A stretch of 12,281 nucleotides of DNA, taken from positions 1 to 12,281 of the forward strand of contig JAKSQE010000025.1 in assembly GCA_024404295.1 (NCBI GenBank). The letters are read 5' to 3'. Source of the stretch: Oscillibacter sp. (GTDB taxonomy: Bacteria; Bacillota; Clostridia; Oscillospirales; Oscillospiraceae). The position numbers and the translations under genes were made by a program. Positions 1-6,686 of this stretch are shown piece after piece; the stretch's first letter is position 1; each line of letters starts with the position of its first letter. The notes beneath the pieces were generated by a model that worked only from the letters and a program-made list of their open reading frames with translations, made no database searches and was not told the DNA's origin.

Positions 1-507
1 ATAATTTTCAATGTAAGTCAGGCGATTATCAATATCCTCAGCCAGCTTTTTGCCTTCCACTGCCCGCATTTGATTATAAGCTTCCAATGCTGCTTCAGTA
101 ACTGCGCAGATGTCGGCACTCACAGTTTCCAGGTCTTCATCAGCCTTTGTTACGGACAAAACATCCGGAAAACGCGAGAGCTGCTCCGGGGTGATATGCG
201 CCTCAACATTACAGACCTCAGCCAGTTCTTTCAACGCTGCGGTATACTGTCCTGCCAATTCCTTATTTACAGTCACTTTCGCAACATCAGCAGCCGATGC
301 ATCTACCGTGATAAAAACATCAACCTTACCACGGGAAATGGCTTTCTGAACACACTGCTTCACAGCGTCCTCAGCAAAAGTATACATACGGGGCATCTTT
401 ACTGTGCAGTCCAAATAACGGTTATTGACCGAACGAACTTCTACGGTGATGTCCCGCTTATTTTTCATCTCTCTTGCCCGACCGTAGCCGGTCATACTCT
501 TAATCAA
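1..507 (-). CDS. yicC: YicC/YloC-family endoribonuclease, N-terminal 169 residues (3' end outside window)
   Basis: The reading frame is open from a TTG at 507 to the left edge. It begins MIKSMTGYGRA, the hallmark start of the YicC/YloC family, followed by VEVRSVNNRYLD at about 24-35, a RGKVDVFITV segment at about 70-79, and EGKKLAEDIDNRL near the edge. All are typical family blocks; members are about 290 residues, so roughly 40% is missing. The family consists of endoribonucleases implicated in RNA turnover. I prefer TTG over the ATG four codons later because a GGGAGGG ribosome binding site (515-521) sits 7 bases upstream of it and because the family normally starts MI(R/K)SMTG. The gene follows the J-domain gene after 29 bases with no terminator, so it is probably the distal visible part of the cdaA operon. 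In related Firmicutes it is usually followed by remA, gmk and rpoZ, which I infer lie beyond the window. Confidence 0.9.
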   Translation of the reverse strand, partial: MIKSMTGYGRAREMKNKRDITVEVRSVNNRYLDCTVKMPRMYTFAEDAVKQCVQKAISRGKVDVFITVDASAADVAKVTVNKELAGQYTAALKELAEVCNVEAHITPEQLSRFPDVLSVTKADEDLETVSADICAVTEAALEAYNQMRAVEGKKLAEDIDNRLTYIENY

Positions 508-536
508 AGTGGTTCCCTCCCAAATCTTAAGCTTCT

Positions 537-1172
537 TTAACAGCAAATGATGGGCATTCCGCCGCATCCATTACATAACAAATACGCACAGCACAATCGG
601 CCACACATGTCACTACTGCTGCATACTTCCGTTCCAAAGGGCACTCCATTCGGTTGATAGCCCCTCTGCGCGCCGTGTTCCATAAAGTCAGCAGCCTGCC
701 GATACTCGGAATTCGTTGGATCCATTTGGCATGCGGTTTGATAATAGCGCTTTGCCTCATCCATCCAACCTCTTCGGTAGCAAACTGCGCCTCGCAAAAA
801 GTTCCACTCTGCATTATGGTCACTATAATTTGCCAACAGCGCTTCTGCACGGCTCAGATCACCTGTATTAATTGCAATTCGGACCTGCTGCAGCACAGAA
901 CTGCCACTACTGGAATACGTGCTGTACTGCTGATATCCTCCGCCATAGGAGTTATAGGCTCCACGAGTCTGGTTCGCGGCACCACTGCGTTCCTTAGTAA
1001 TCTGCTCGTAGGCCGCATTGATCTCTTTCATACGCTCCTGTGCCAAATCCGCCAATGGGTTATCATGGTAATTGTCCGGATGGTATTTCCGAGCCAAATC
1101 GCGGTATGCTTTTTTGATTTCTTCGTCCGTGGCAGTCTCTGATACGCCCAAGACTTGATAAGGATTACTCAT
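537..1172 (-). CDS. J-domain (DnaJ-like) protein with TPR-like middle and cysteine-rich C-terminal tail
   Basis: A 211-residue protein. Residues 3-62 are a J domain with the canonical HPD triad at 31-33, followed by a Ser/Tyr/Gly-rich linker (about 63-92). Residues about 95-165 form a helical, TPR-like segment (ALLANYS, WNFLRGAVCYRRG, AKRYYQTACQMDPTN). The last 28 residues contain eight cysteines (184, 190, 194, 195, 200, 203, 210, 211) and end in CC. There is no DnaJ-type zinc-finger repeat of CxxCxGxG units and no C-terminal peptide-binding domain, so this is not the general DnaJ cochaperone. It probably recruits DnaK to a specific client or site; the tail may bind metal, be oxidised, or be membrane-apposed. 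The ATG is preceded by GAGG at a 7-base spacing. The start overlaps the end of the DUF5685 gene by 8 bases, implying translational coupling. J-domain identity is certain; the client is unknown. Confidence 0.9.
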   Translation of the reverse strand: MSNPYQVLGVSETATDEEIKKAYRDLARKYHPDNYHDNPLADLAQERMKEINAAYEQITKERSGAANQTRGAYNSYGGGYQQYSTYSSSGSSVLQQVRIAINTGDLSRAEALLANYSDHNAEWNFLRGAVCYRRGWMDEAKRYYQTACQMDPTNSEYRQAADFMEHGAQRGYQPNGVPFGTEVCSSSDMCGRLCCAYLLCNGCGGMPIICC

Positions 1173-2058
1173 TTGAATTCCTCAATCTTCTTTTTCTGTT
1201 TGTCTCTCTGTGAAATGTTCCATCCAGAACAGCTTTTCCAACTTGAAACAGTCCTTTATACAAGGTCGTTTCCAAAATTGGTGTCCAAACACCAAAATTC
1301 CAGAGTTCATACGAAGTGGTCATCATACGAATGGAATGATCCAATGTTAAGGCAAATTCATGCCGGCTTTCATTTGTCCATTCTCCGTTTGAAAGCTGAT
1401 ACCGCAAAGCAATCGGATTATAGTTTCCGGACTTTGCATCTTCTTGTAAATCATCTGCGGCATCCACCAAATATACCCATCGTCCAAGATGATAGAGCAT
1501 TTGTGTAAGCACTCTCCTGCGAACCGGATCTTCAATCTCCTCAGCCGCATTGCTGAGCAGCCCCGCAAACGCATCCGCCGCACGGTCAATGGAATCGCAG
1601 TTTTGCTCTTCCAATTCCCGTAAAATTTTCAGTTGATCCCGAACTTGTTGGTCAAATGCAGGCCGCAATGCAGATGCCTTCCGATAAGCACGCTTTAACA
1701 ACGTACAAGAACCTAAATACTTCAATTTTTTCAGTCCGCGATGATCCATAATGCCATCGCATATCTGCCAATACGCTAAAATAACACTTTCATCCGCCGC
1801 CAATTCCATAGAAGAATTGCTCACAGAATACGCTTTCTTTTTGACAGGGCTTGCATAGCATCTGCTGTCTTCTGAACGTTCCTCATTACCATCCGACAAA
1901 AGGATCGCAAGGTAGGTAAAGTCGTAATTCAAGATAAACCTCGCAGACTGACCATATCGATCACTCAACGTATGGCAAAGTCCACAATAGATCCGTTGAA
2001 ACCGCTCCACTTCCTCTTGAGGCAACGCCTTCAGCGGAGGTCTTACATAGCCGTACAC
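1165..2058 (-). CDS. DUF5685 family protein
   Basis: A 297-residue, mainly alpha-helical, soluble-looking protein starting at a GTG two bases after the stop of the RseC-like gene. The N terminus (YGYVRPP..., then YCGLCHTLSDRYG at 24-36) is characteristic of DUF5685, for which I know of no established function. Visible features are a CxxCH motif (C25, C28, H29), a further cysteine at 67, and two acidic helix motifs: D101-x3-D105 (ICDGIMD) and D199-x3-D203-x3-D207, the latter followed by GNYNP at 211-215. The two DxxxD motifs about 100 residues apart resemble those of squalene/phytoene-synthase-type prenyltransferases, although the N-terminal cysteines do not belong to that family. The ribosome binding site is weak (GGGTG about 10 bases upstream), so expression probably depends on coupling to the gene before it. 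The end overlaps the J-domain gene by 8 bases. Confidence 0.85.
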   Translation of the reverse strand: MYGYVRPPLKALPQEEVERFQRIYCGLCHTLSDRYGQSARFILNYDFTYLAILLSDGNEERSEDSRCYASPVKKKAYSVSNSSMELAADESVILAYWQICDGIMDHRGLKKLKYLGSCTLLKRAYRKASALRPAFDQQVRDQLKILRELEEQNCDSIDRAADAFAGLLSNAAEEIEDPVRRRVLTQMLYHLGRWVYLVDAADDLQEDAKSGNYNPIALRYQLSNGEWTNESRHEFALTLDHSIRMMTTSYELWNFGVWTPILETTLYKGLFQVGKAVLDGTFHRETNRKRRLRNSNE

Positions 2059-2060
2059 GT

Positions 2061-2471
2061 TTAGAACACCCGCACAATCGTAAAGGAAACGCCCCCGACC
2101 GCTCGTACATGCCGGTCATACATAATTGCAAGAATAATGCCGATTACAAAGCCAACCGCTGCAACCGCATACTGCACAGCCACAGTAGGCGTCAAAAGGG
2201 TGGTAATCACATATCCAAGCATGAATAAAAACACCGGTACGCTATACACAAACGCTACGATTCGCAGCATCTTCTTGGTGTCGCTCTGCACCACGACTTT
2301 CTGCCCCGGAACTGCTCCAACGGTATTAACTGCTCGTGCGTGAACCGCTGCACCGGAAACGCCGCAGCCGGCGCACTCTTCGCAGTCATGCCCACACGCA
2401 GACTTGCGAGGAACAGAAATCTCAGCATGATTGCTATCCAAAATTCGCTCAATGGTTGCAATTTGCGTCAT
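2061..2471 (-). CDS. RseC/MucC-like (SoxR-reducing system family) membrane protein
   Basis: A 136-residue protein with an N-terminal cytoplasmic region carrying a cysteine cluster CxxxCxxCxxC (C26, C30, C33, C36), a short beta-rich segment (about 41-65), and two transmembrane helices (about 70-93 and 97-117) in a hairpin. This is the RseC/MucC architecture (SoxR-reducing system protein RseC). The cluster could bind an Fe-S centre or another metal; in proteobacteria the family is linked to Rnf/Rsx-type electron transfer and to sigma-E signalling. No rnf, soxR or anti-sigma gene is visible here, so a redox role is inferred from the family only. The ATG follows GGGAG at a 6-base spacing, 12 bases after the end of cdaR. 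The DUF5685 gene begins 2 bases after its stop. Family call is fairly sure; function is not. Confidence 0.82.
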   Translation of the reverse strand: MTQIATIERILDSNHAEISVPRKSACGHDCEECAGCGVSGAAVHARAVNTVGAVPGQKVVVQSDTKKMLRIVAFVYSVPVFLFMLGYVITTLLTPTVAVQYAVAAVGFVIGIILAIMYDRHVRAVGGVSFTIVRVF

Positions 2472-2483
2472 AAAAATCTCCCG

Positions 2484-3764
2484 TTAGCGCTCTAAGCTCG
2501 CTTTATCATGCATGTTATCCTGCACTTCCCAAGGTCCCCGATAGCCCACCTCCAGTTCATCGCTGGTGCCGGCTTCGGCGGAGCCCGTACAGGTTCCGGA
2601 AAGGGATACATAGTTACTTAAATCAATGACCAACTCAACATCTTCCGTCGTAATCGTACTAACAACCACAGATGGGCCAAATGCATTAACAACTACGCTT
2701 TCCGTCAAGATGGTAACCTCTTTTCCTTCCGGCGCATTTTCAATGCGGAAACGAGGCTTTCCTATTTCCACAGTTCTGTCGCTTAGTTCCGGATACGAGA
2801 TATCCAATGTTGCTCGCGTGACTCCACTAAGGTTTTCACAACCATCCGGTACGATAACAGCATAACTGTGACTGGACGGTTCCGTGCCAACATCCATCAA
2901 ATCAAAAGACGCCAGAATGATACTGTCTACGCCGTTCAGGATCGAAGCGTCTCCAGAAACCATGATGCTCTCTGGTGTCATACTCCAAACCATGTTTTCC
3001 AGCTTTGCACCTGCAGACTCCTGAAAATCTAAGGTTAGTTTCAGTTCCTTCGTCACATATACCGGCAGAGTCGCCGTGATTTCCAGATCCTTTGTGTGGA
3101 TTTCGCGGTCAGCCAAAAGGTTATCCTGTTCATCATAGAAGCTGCACTGAAGAACCTGTGAAACGGATTCTTTTACATCTTTTCCGACATTCAACGTGAC
3201 CTTCGCATAACTTACTGCCTCGATGTCTTCTGCCTGTCCACGAACTTCGATCATATCTTTGGATAGGTTGAGTTTTCCTGCAGTATAGCCTTCTGCTACA
3301 TTGCCCACCAGTTCGCACCGCACTTCAATATCTTTACGGTTCAATTCAACAATATTGACTGTAGCTGTATAGATCCTGGTGTCTTTGATTTGCATCACAG
3401 TAGATCCAAATCTACGATCCGTAAACCATTGGGTATAATTTACCGTCTGGACTCCGGCTGAAGTTATTTTGGAGAGATCCACCGTAACACGAATTTTCGT
3501 ATTATCCATTTGGACAACTTTGCGGCGCAATCCTTCCAGTTCAAAATTCATTTTCAAATCTGTTCCGGATCCCTCACCGCTGAGCAGCATCAATCCGCGA
3601 TCTGCCAAGCCGGATTCACCGACATATTCAATCGGAACATCATAAACCATCACCGTAGCGGTACGGGCATCCCGTTCATCCACATAAAACCAGATGCCGA
3701 TGCCGATGACCAAAGCCAATGCCAGATAAAGAATGTTTCGCTTTGTCCAATGATTATTCATCAT
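2484..3764 (-). CDS. cdaR: YbbR-domain protein, regulator of CdaA diadenylate cyclase
   Basis: About 426 residues. One transmembrane helix near the N terminus (about 11-28, ending IGIWFYV) is followed by a long extracytoplasmic part made of repeated beta-rich YbbR modules. Recurrent units such as VRCELVGNVAEGY...VRGQAEDIE and VSGDASILNGVDSI mark the repeats. YbbR/CdaR proteins bind and modulate the membrane diadenylate cyclase CdaA, and the gene sits directly after cdaA in Firmicutes, as here. Start choice: an ATG at 3776 would give 430 residues, but the ribosome binding site GGAGGTG (3774-3768) overlaps that codon, so the tandem ATGs at 3764 and 3761 are the likely starts. With 3764 the gene overlaps cdaA by 11 bases. 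The usual glmM gene after cdaR is absent; an RseC-like gene follows instead. Confidence 0.93.
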   Translation of the reverse strand: MMNNHWTKRNILYLALALVIGIGIWFYVDERDARTATVMVYDVPIEYVGESGLADRGLMLLSGEGSGTDLKMNFELEGLRRKVVQMDNTKIRVTVDLSKITSAGVQTVNYTQWFTDRRFGSTVMQIKDTRIYTATVNIVELNRKDIEVRCELVGNVAEGYTAGKLNLSKDMIEVRGQAEDIEAVSYAKVTLNVGKDVKESVSQVLQCSFYDEQDNLLADREIHTKDLEITATLPVYVTKELKLTLDFQESAGAKLENMVWSMTPESIMVSGDASILNGVDSIILASFDLMDVGTEPSSHSYAVIVPDGCENLSGVTRATLDISYPELSDRTVEIGKPRFRIENAPEGKEVTILTESVVVNAFGPSVVVSTITTEDVELVIDLSNYVSLSGTCTGSAEAGTSDELEVGYRGPWEVQDNMHDKASLER

Positions 3765-4635
3765 CTGCACCTCCATTTTTTCTGGAATGCAGTAAATTCA
3801 GCAAGCTGAATTTTTGCTTGTCCGACTCTGTTTCCTCCTGCGGAATCAATTCATTCCGCAGAAGGTTTTCCAGTGTCTCAGGCTTCAAATGACGCTTCAG
3901 CATACCGCCATATGCAACAGAAATAGAGCCAGTCTCCTCCGAAACGATCACAACAACGGCATCGGAATTTTCACTCATGCCAATTCCTGCGCGGTGGCGC
4001 ATACCCAAATCGCGGGAAAGATTTACATTCTTGCTCAGCGGTAGCATACATCCGGCGCCCAACACACGACCGTGACGCACAATGACAGCACCATCATGCA
4101 TCGGTGCTTTAACAAAGAAAATATTCTTCAAAAGTTCGCTGGAAACCGCCGCATCCAGCACCGTACCGCTTCGAACCATGTCATCCAACAGAATTTCGCG
4201 TTCAAACACGATCAATGCACCTGTACGGCTCTGTGCCATATCCGTGCATGCCAATACCGTCTGACGAATCGCTCTGTCCATCACGCTTTCCGCATCTGTA
4301 TGCGTAAAGAAGTTCATAAAGCGGCGGCTGCCGACCTGTTCCAGCAAACGACGAATTTCCGGCTGGAACAAAATGATCAATACGATCACGCCTAAGTTCA
4401 TCATGCGACTCATGATGAAATAAATGCCGTTTAATCTAAAGACATAAGACAGCATCAGCGCCGCGAAAAAAATAAAAAGTCCTTTCAGCAGACTTGCGGC
4501 TTTTGTGCTTTGCACCAGCTTTAAAATCTGATAAAAGATGAACACCATGATGGCGATATCCAGCAAATCTGTAATTTTAATTGTCAGCAAATATCTGCCG
4601 ACCCAAGACAGCCACAGTGGGAAATTCATGTTCAT
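3754..4635 (-). CDS. cdaA: Diadenylate cyclase CdaA (c-di-AMP synthase)
   Basis: A 293-residue protein that makes cyclic di-AMP from two ATP at the membrane. Three transmembrane helices occupy about 26-42, 48-66 and 76-91, followed by a short linker and the DAC catalytic domain (about 105-265). Both active-site motifs are intact: DGA at 181-183 (in MHDGAVIV) and RHR at 213-215 (in RHRAGIGMSE). Length and architecture match CdaA (DacA/YbbP) and differ from DisA or CdaS. A GAGGTGG element about 10 bases upstream serves the ATG at 4635; an ATG two codons later is a possible alternative start. A consensus sigma-A promoter lies about 50 bases upstream, so cdaA is probably first in its operon. c-di-AMP controls potassium and osmolyte transport and wall homeostasis in Firmicutes. 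The C-terminal tail (about 266-293) is charged and variable. Confidence 0.97.
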   Translation of the reverse strand: MNMNFPLWLSWVGRYLLTIKITDLLDIAIMVFIFYQILKLVQSTKAASLLKGLFIFFAALMLSYVFRLNGIYFIMSRMMNLGVIVLIILFQPEIRRLLEQVGSRRFMNFFTHTDAESVMDRAIRQTVLACTDMAQSRTGALIVFEREILLDDMVRSGTVLDAAVSSELLKNIFFVKAPMHDGAVIVRHGRVLGAGCMLPLSKNVNLSRDLGMRHRAGIGMSENSDAVVVIVSEETGSISVAYGGMLKRHLKPETLENLLRNELIPQEETESDKQKFSLLNLLHSRKNGGADDE

Positions 4636-4682
4636 TTTTACGTCACCACCTCTTTGTGTGTCGCATATGCATTCGTATTAAA

Positions 4683-4711
4683 ATTATAATGGAAAACCCT
4701 GAAAAATTCAA
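4683..4711 (-). promoter_or_regulatory. Sigma-A-type promoter of the cdaA operon
   Basis: On the minus strand a -35 TTGAAT (4711-4706) and a perfect -10 TATAAT (4688-4683) are separated by exactly 17 bases. Transcription should start near 4676, giving a leader of about 40 bases before cdaA. The surrounding sequence (4636-4749) is AT-rich and contains no gene. Confidence 0.8.
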
Positions 4712-4749
4712 GGCAATCTGCAGAAAAAATCAGGTATCCACGAAAAAAA

Positions 4750-5871
4750 TCAACGCAAAATCTGCCTCAATGTGTCACCAAACTGCAGAATCTCGTTTTC
4801 CGTGTTAAAATCCGAAAAACTCACCCGAACCGTCCCTGTTTTCAGAGTTCCGGCGGTTCGATGTGCCAGTGGTGCACAATGCAATCCGCTTCGTACGGCA
4901 ATTTTGTGCTGTGCAAGTTCATTACTGATCGTTTCAACATCTTTTGTCTTATGGCAAAGCGAGATCACGCCAGTCTGCACAGCTGGGTTTCTTGCCGTAT
5001 AGATCTGCAATCCCGAAATTCCTCGCAGTTGTTCTCCCGCAAGCCGGCAGAGTGCCTGCTCTTTCTTAAGAATCGCCATTCCACGGCTTCGTACATATCG
5101 GACTCCAGCCATCAATCCCGCAATTCCGGGCATATTATGCGTACCGGGTTCTAAGCGATCCGGTAAAAAATCCGGCATATCTTGTCGTATGGAATCGCTC
5201 CCGGTTCCGCCTTCCATCAATGTCTTTGGCGTTACATTGCTTCCGCAGAGCAAAACCCCGGTCCCCTGAGGACCATAAAGACCCTTATGACCTGGCATCG
5301 CAATGAAAGATGCACCCGTCCGTGCTATGCTTAATGGCAAAATTCCTGCAGATTGAGATGCATCAATAATAAAAGGCACATTTCTGGCACGGCAAATATC
5401 CGCGATCTGCTCTACCGGCTGCACAAACCCGAATACGTTGGATACATGGTTACAGATCACCGCATCTATCCCAGGTTGGATCAAAGCATCAAAGGCTTTC
5501 CATACAGCCTCCGGCTGAAACAGCGGTGCGTCTGCAACATAAATTTGGGCATGAAGTGCTGCTAACGGTCTTGTTACCGCATTATGCTCATAGCCGGAGA
5601 TAACAACGCGTCCTCCACGTGGAACCAATGTCTTGATTGCAATATTCAATCCATGCGTTGCATTATGGGTAAAAATCACCTGTTCCGGACTTTCCGCATG
5701 AAATAAATCTGCGATCTCATTTCTGCAGAAAAACGTCGTATCCGCCGCATGCATTGCCAAAGGGTGTCCACCCCGTCCCGGCGAGCTCATCGTTTGCAGT
5801 GCGTCCACCATTGCCGCAGCCACATCCGGAGGCTTTTGAAATGTTGTTGCCGCGCTGTCCAGATAAATCAT
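4750..5871 (-). CDS. Class-V aminotransferase, cysteine desulfurase family (TIGR01977-like)
   Basis: A 373-residue PLP enzyme expected to release sulfur (or selenium) from cysteine (or selenocysteine) as an enzyme-bound persulfide. Seen: N-terminal YLDSAATT; PGRGGH at 31-36; EHNAV with H96; D170 and Q173 (IIDASQSAG); PLP lysine K196 in MPGHKGLYGPQGTG; EGGTGSDS at 220-227; and the sulfur-accepting cysteine C332 in SGLHCAPLAH. All catalytic residues are present. The EGGTGSDS and GRGGH signatures match the TIGR01977 subgroup rather than the housekeeping NifS/IscS enzymes. A GGGAGGT ribosome binding site precedes the ATG, which overlaps the DUF3343 stop as ATGA, so the two are co-translated. No iscU, sufU, selD, thiI or tRNA-thiolation gene is nearby, so the acceptor is not shown; the DUF3343 protein is the obvious candidate. 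Confidence 0.93.
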   Translation of the reverse strand: MIYLDSAATTFQKPPDVAAAMVDALQTMSSPGRGGHPLAMHAADTTFFCRNEIADLFHAESPEQVIFTHNATHGLNIAIKTLVPRGGRVVISGYEHNAVTRPLAALHAQIYVADAPLFQPEAVWKAFDALIQPGIDAVICNHVSNVFGFVQPVEQIADICRARNVPFIIDASQSAGILPLSIARTGASFIAMPGHKGLYGPQGTGVLLCGSNVTPKTLMEGGTGSDSIRQDMPDFLPDRLEPGTHNMPGIAGLMAGVRYVRSRGMAILKKEQALCRLAGEQLRGISGLQIYTARNPAVQTGVISLCHKTKDVETISNELAQHKIAVRSGLHCAPLAHRTAGTLKTGTVRVSFSDFNTENEILQFGDTLRQILR

Positions 5872-6113
5872 ATTGCTACCTCCCTGTATCCTCCCTGCAG
5901 ATAACGAAACGCTCTAACTACTGGTATTTTTTCATAGCGCAAAGCAGCAAGCGCTGCAGACAAATTTGAAACCTGAACGGTATATGCGCATCCGAGATCT
6001 GTTAAATCTCTGGGTGCCCGAAAAATCTGACTGCGAATCCCTGCCTTTGCCAAAGCTTTTTGCATTCGCTGGGCATAAGTGATTGATCGAGCCAGAATCA
6101 AATAGTGTTCCAA
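5868..6113 (-). CDS. DUF3343 small protein, putative sulfur/selenium carrier-like
   Basis: An 81-residue protein with the compact DUF3343 pattern: a beta strand (HYLILARS), a helix (TYAQRMQKALAKAG), a second strand, then PRDLTDLGCAYTVQV with one conserved-position cysteine C42, and a C-terminal helix and strand. Pfam describes this family as putative Se/S carrier-like. C42 is the only cysteine and sits in a GC pair, whereas the more common form as I recall it has CG. The start is TTG at 6113 with GGGGGAG five bases upstream; no ATG or GTG fits better. The stop overlaps the desulfurase start by four bases (ATGA). The arrangement supports a donor and carrier relay: desulfurase C332 persulfide to C42. 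Whether the element is sulfur or selenium cannot be decided from this window. Confidence 0.85.
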   Translation of the reverse strand: MEHYLILARSITYAQRMQKALAKAGIRSQIFRAPRDLTDLGCAYTVQVSNLSAALAALRYEKIPVVRAFRYLQGGYREVAI

Positions 6114-6134
6114 AGGTACTCCCCCTTCCTATCC

Positions 6135-6163
6135 ATTCTATGGACGGAATCCCGAGGGGTGAA
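6135..6163 (-). promoter_or_regulatory. Possible weak promoter for DUF3343-desulfurase pair
   Basis: On the minus strand a -10-like TAGAAT (6140-6135, 5 of 6 consensus) lies 17 bases after a poor -35-like TTCACC (6163-6158). It sits between the ispF terminator and the ribosome binding site of the DUF3343 gene, where a promoter would be needed if the terminator works. Weak match, so tentative. Confidence 0.3.
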
Positions 6164-6167
6164 CAAA

Positions 6168-6191
6168 GAGGACGCACCTTCGTGCGTCCTC
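6168..6191 (-). terminator. Rho-independent terminator after ispF
   Basis: A perfect 10-bp inverted repeat (gaggacgcac and gtgcgtcctc) around a 4-base loop begins 9 bases after the ispF stop. On the minus strand it is followed by TTTGTT, a short, interrupted U-tract. The GC-rich stem is strong but the modest tail means some read-through into the DUF3343 gene is likely. It marks the end of the spoIID-queA-ispD-ispF unit. Confidence 0.75.
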
Positions 6192-6200
6192 GTCATTTGT

Positions 6201-6686
6201 TTATGCTCTTTTTTCCAACAGCGCAACCGCATGTGCTGCCATACCGGAACCGTCTCCCGTAAAGCCAAGGCCTTCCTCTGTTGTAGCCTTAACATTGACC
6301 TGCTCTGCGTCGATTTCCAACGCAAAGGCAATGTTTTCTGCCATTTTCTGCTTATAGGGCGCAATTTTAGGTCTTTGCGCCAGTAATGTCGCATCAATAT
6401 TTACAATATCATAGCCCTTTTCCTTGAGCAGGGCACCAACTTCCTGTAAAAGTTTCAAGCTGGAAATTCCACTATACGCCGGATCTGTGTCAGGAAATAA
6501 TTTTCCGATATCTCCCAATCGGCTCGCTCCCGTTAAAGCATCCATCACAGCGTGAATCAAAACATCTGCATCCGAATGTCCCAGCAGGCCTTTTTCCCAC
6601 GCGATCTCTACCCCGCCAAGAATCAGTTTTCGCCCTTCTACAAGGCGATGGACGTCATATCCGTGTCCAATTCGCAAATTTGTCAT
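6201..6686 (-). CDS. ispF: 2-C-methyl-D-erythritol 2,4-cyclodiphosphate synthase
   Basis: A 161-residue protein of normal family length. It cyclises CDP-methylerythritol 2-phosphate to methylerythritol 2,4-cyclodiphosphate with loss of CMP, a step of the MEP isoprenoid pathway, as a cytoplasmic trimer. Metal ligands are visible as D11 and H13 in GHGYDVHR and H45 in LLGHSDADVLIHAVMDA; the nucleotide-site loop reads KATTEEGLGFTGDG near residue 133. The start ATG overlaps the ispD stop by one base (TAATG); the only upstream ribosome binding sequence (GGGAG) is 12 bases away, so translation is probably coupled to ispD. It is separate from IspD rather than fused, although the two genes are adjacent. 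Confidence 0.97.
   Translation of the reverse strand: MTNLRIGHGYDVHRLVEGRKLILGGVEIAWEKGLLGHSDADVLIHAVMDALTGASRLGDIGKLFPDTDPAYSGISSLKLLQEVGALLKEKGYDIVNIDATLLAQRPKIAPYKQKMAENIAFALEIDAEQVNVKATTEEGLGFTGDGSGMAAHAVALLEKRA

Noticed and set aside
70..540. A 156-codon plus-strand frame overlapping yicC
   Set aside because: The minus-strand frame encodes clear YicC motifs over the same bases; the plus-strand translation is Cys/His/Ser-rich and resembles no family.
3765..3776. ATG at 3776 as the cdaR start
   Set aside because: The only good ribosome binding site overlaps this codon; the tandem ATGs at 3764 and 3761 are correctly spaced.
4712..4749. T-runs after the desulfurase stop as a possible terminator
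   Set aside because: Two T-rich runs are present but no convincing GC-rich stem precedes either, so I did not call a terminator.
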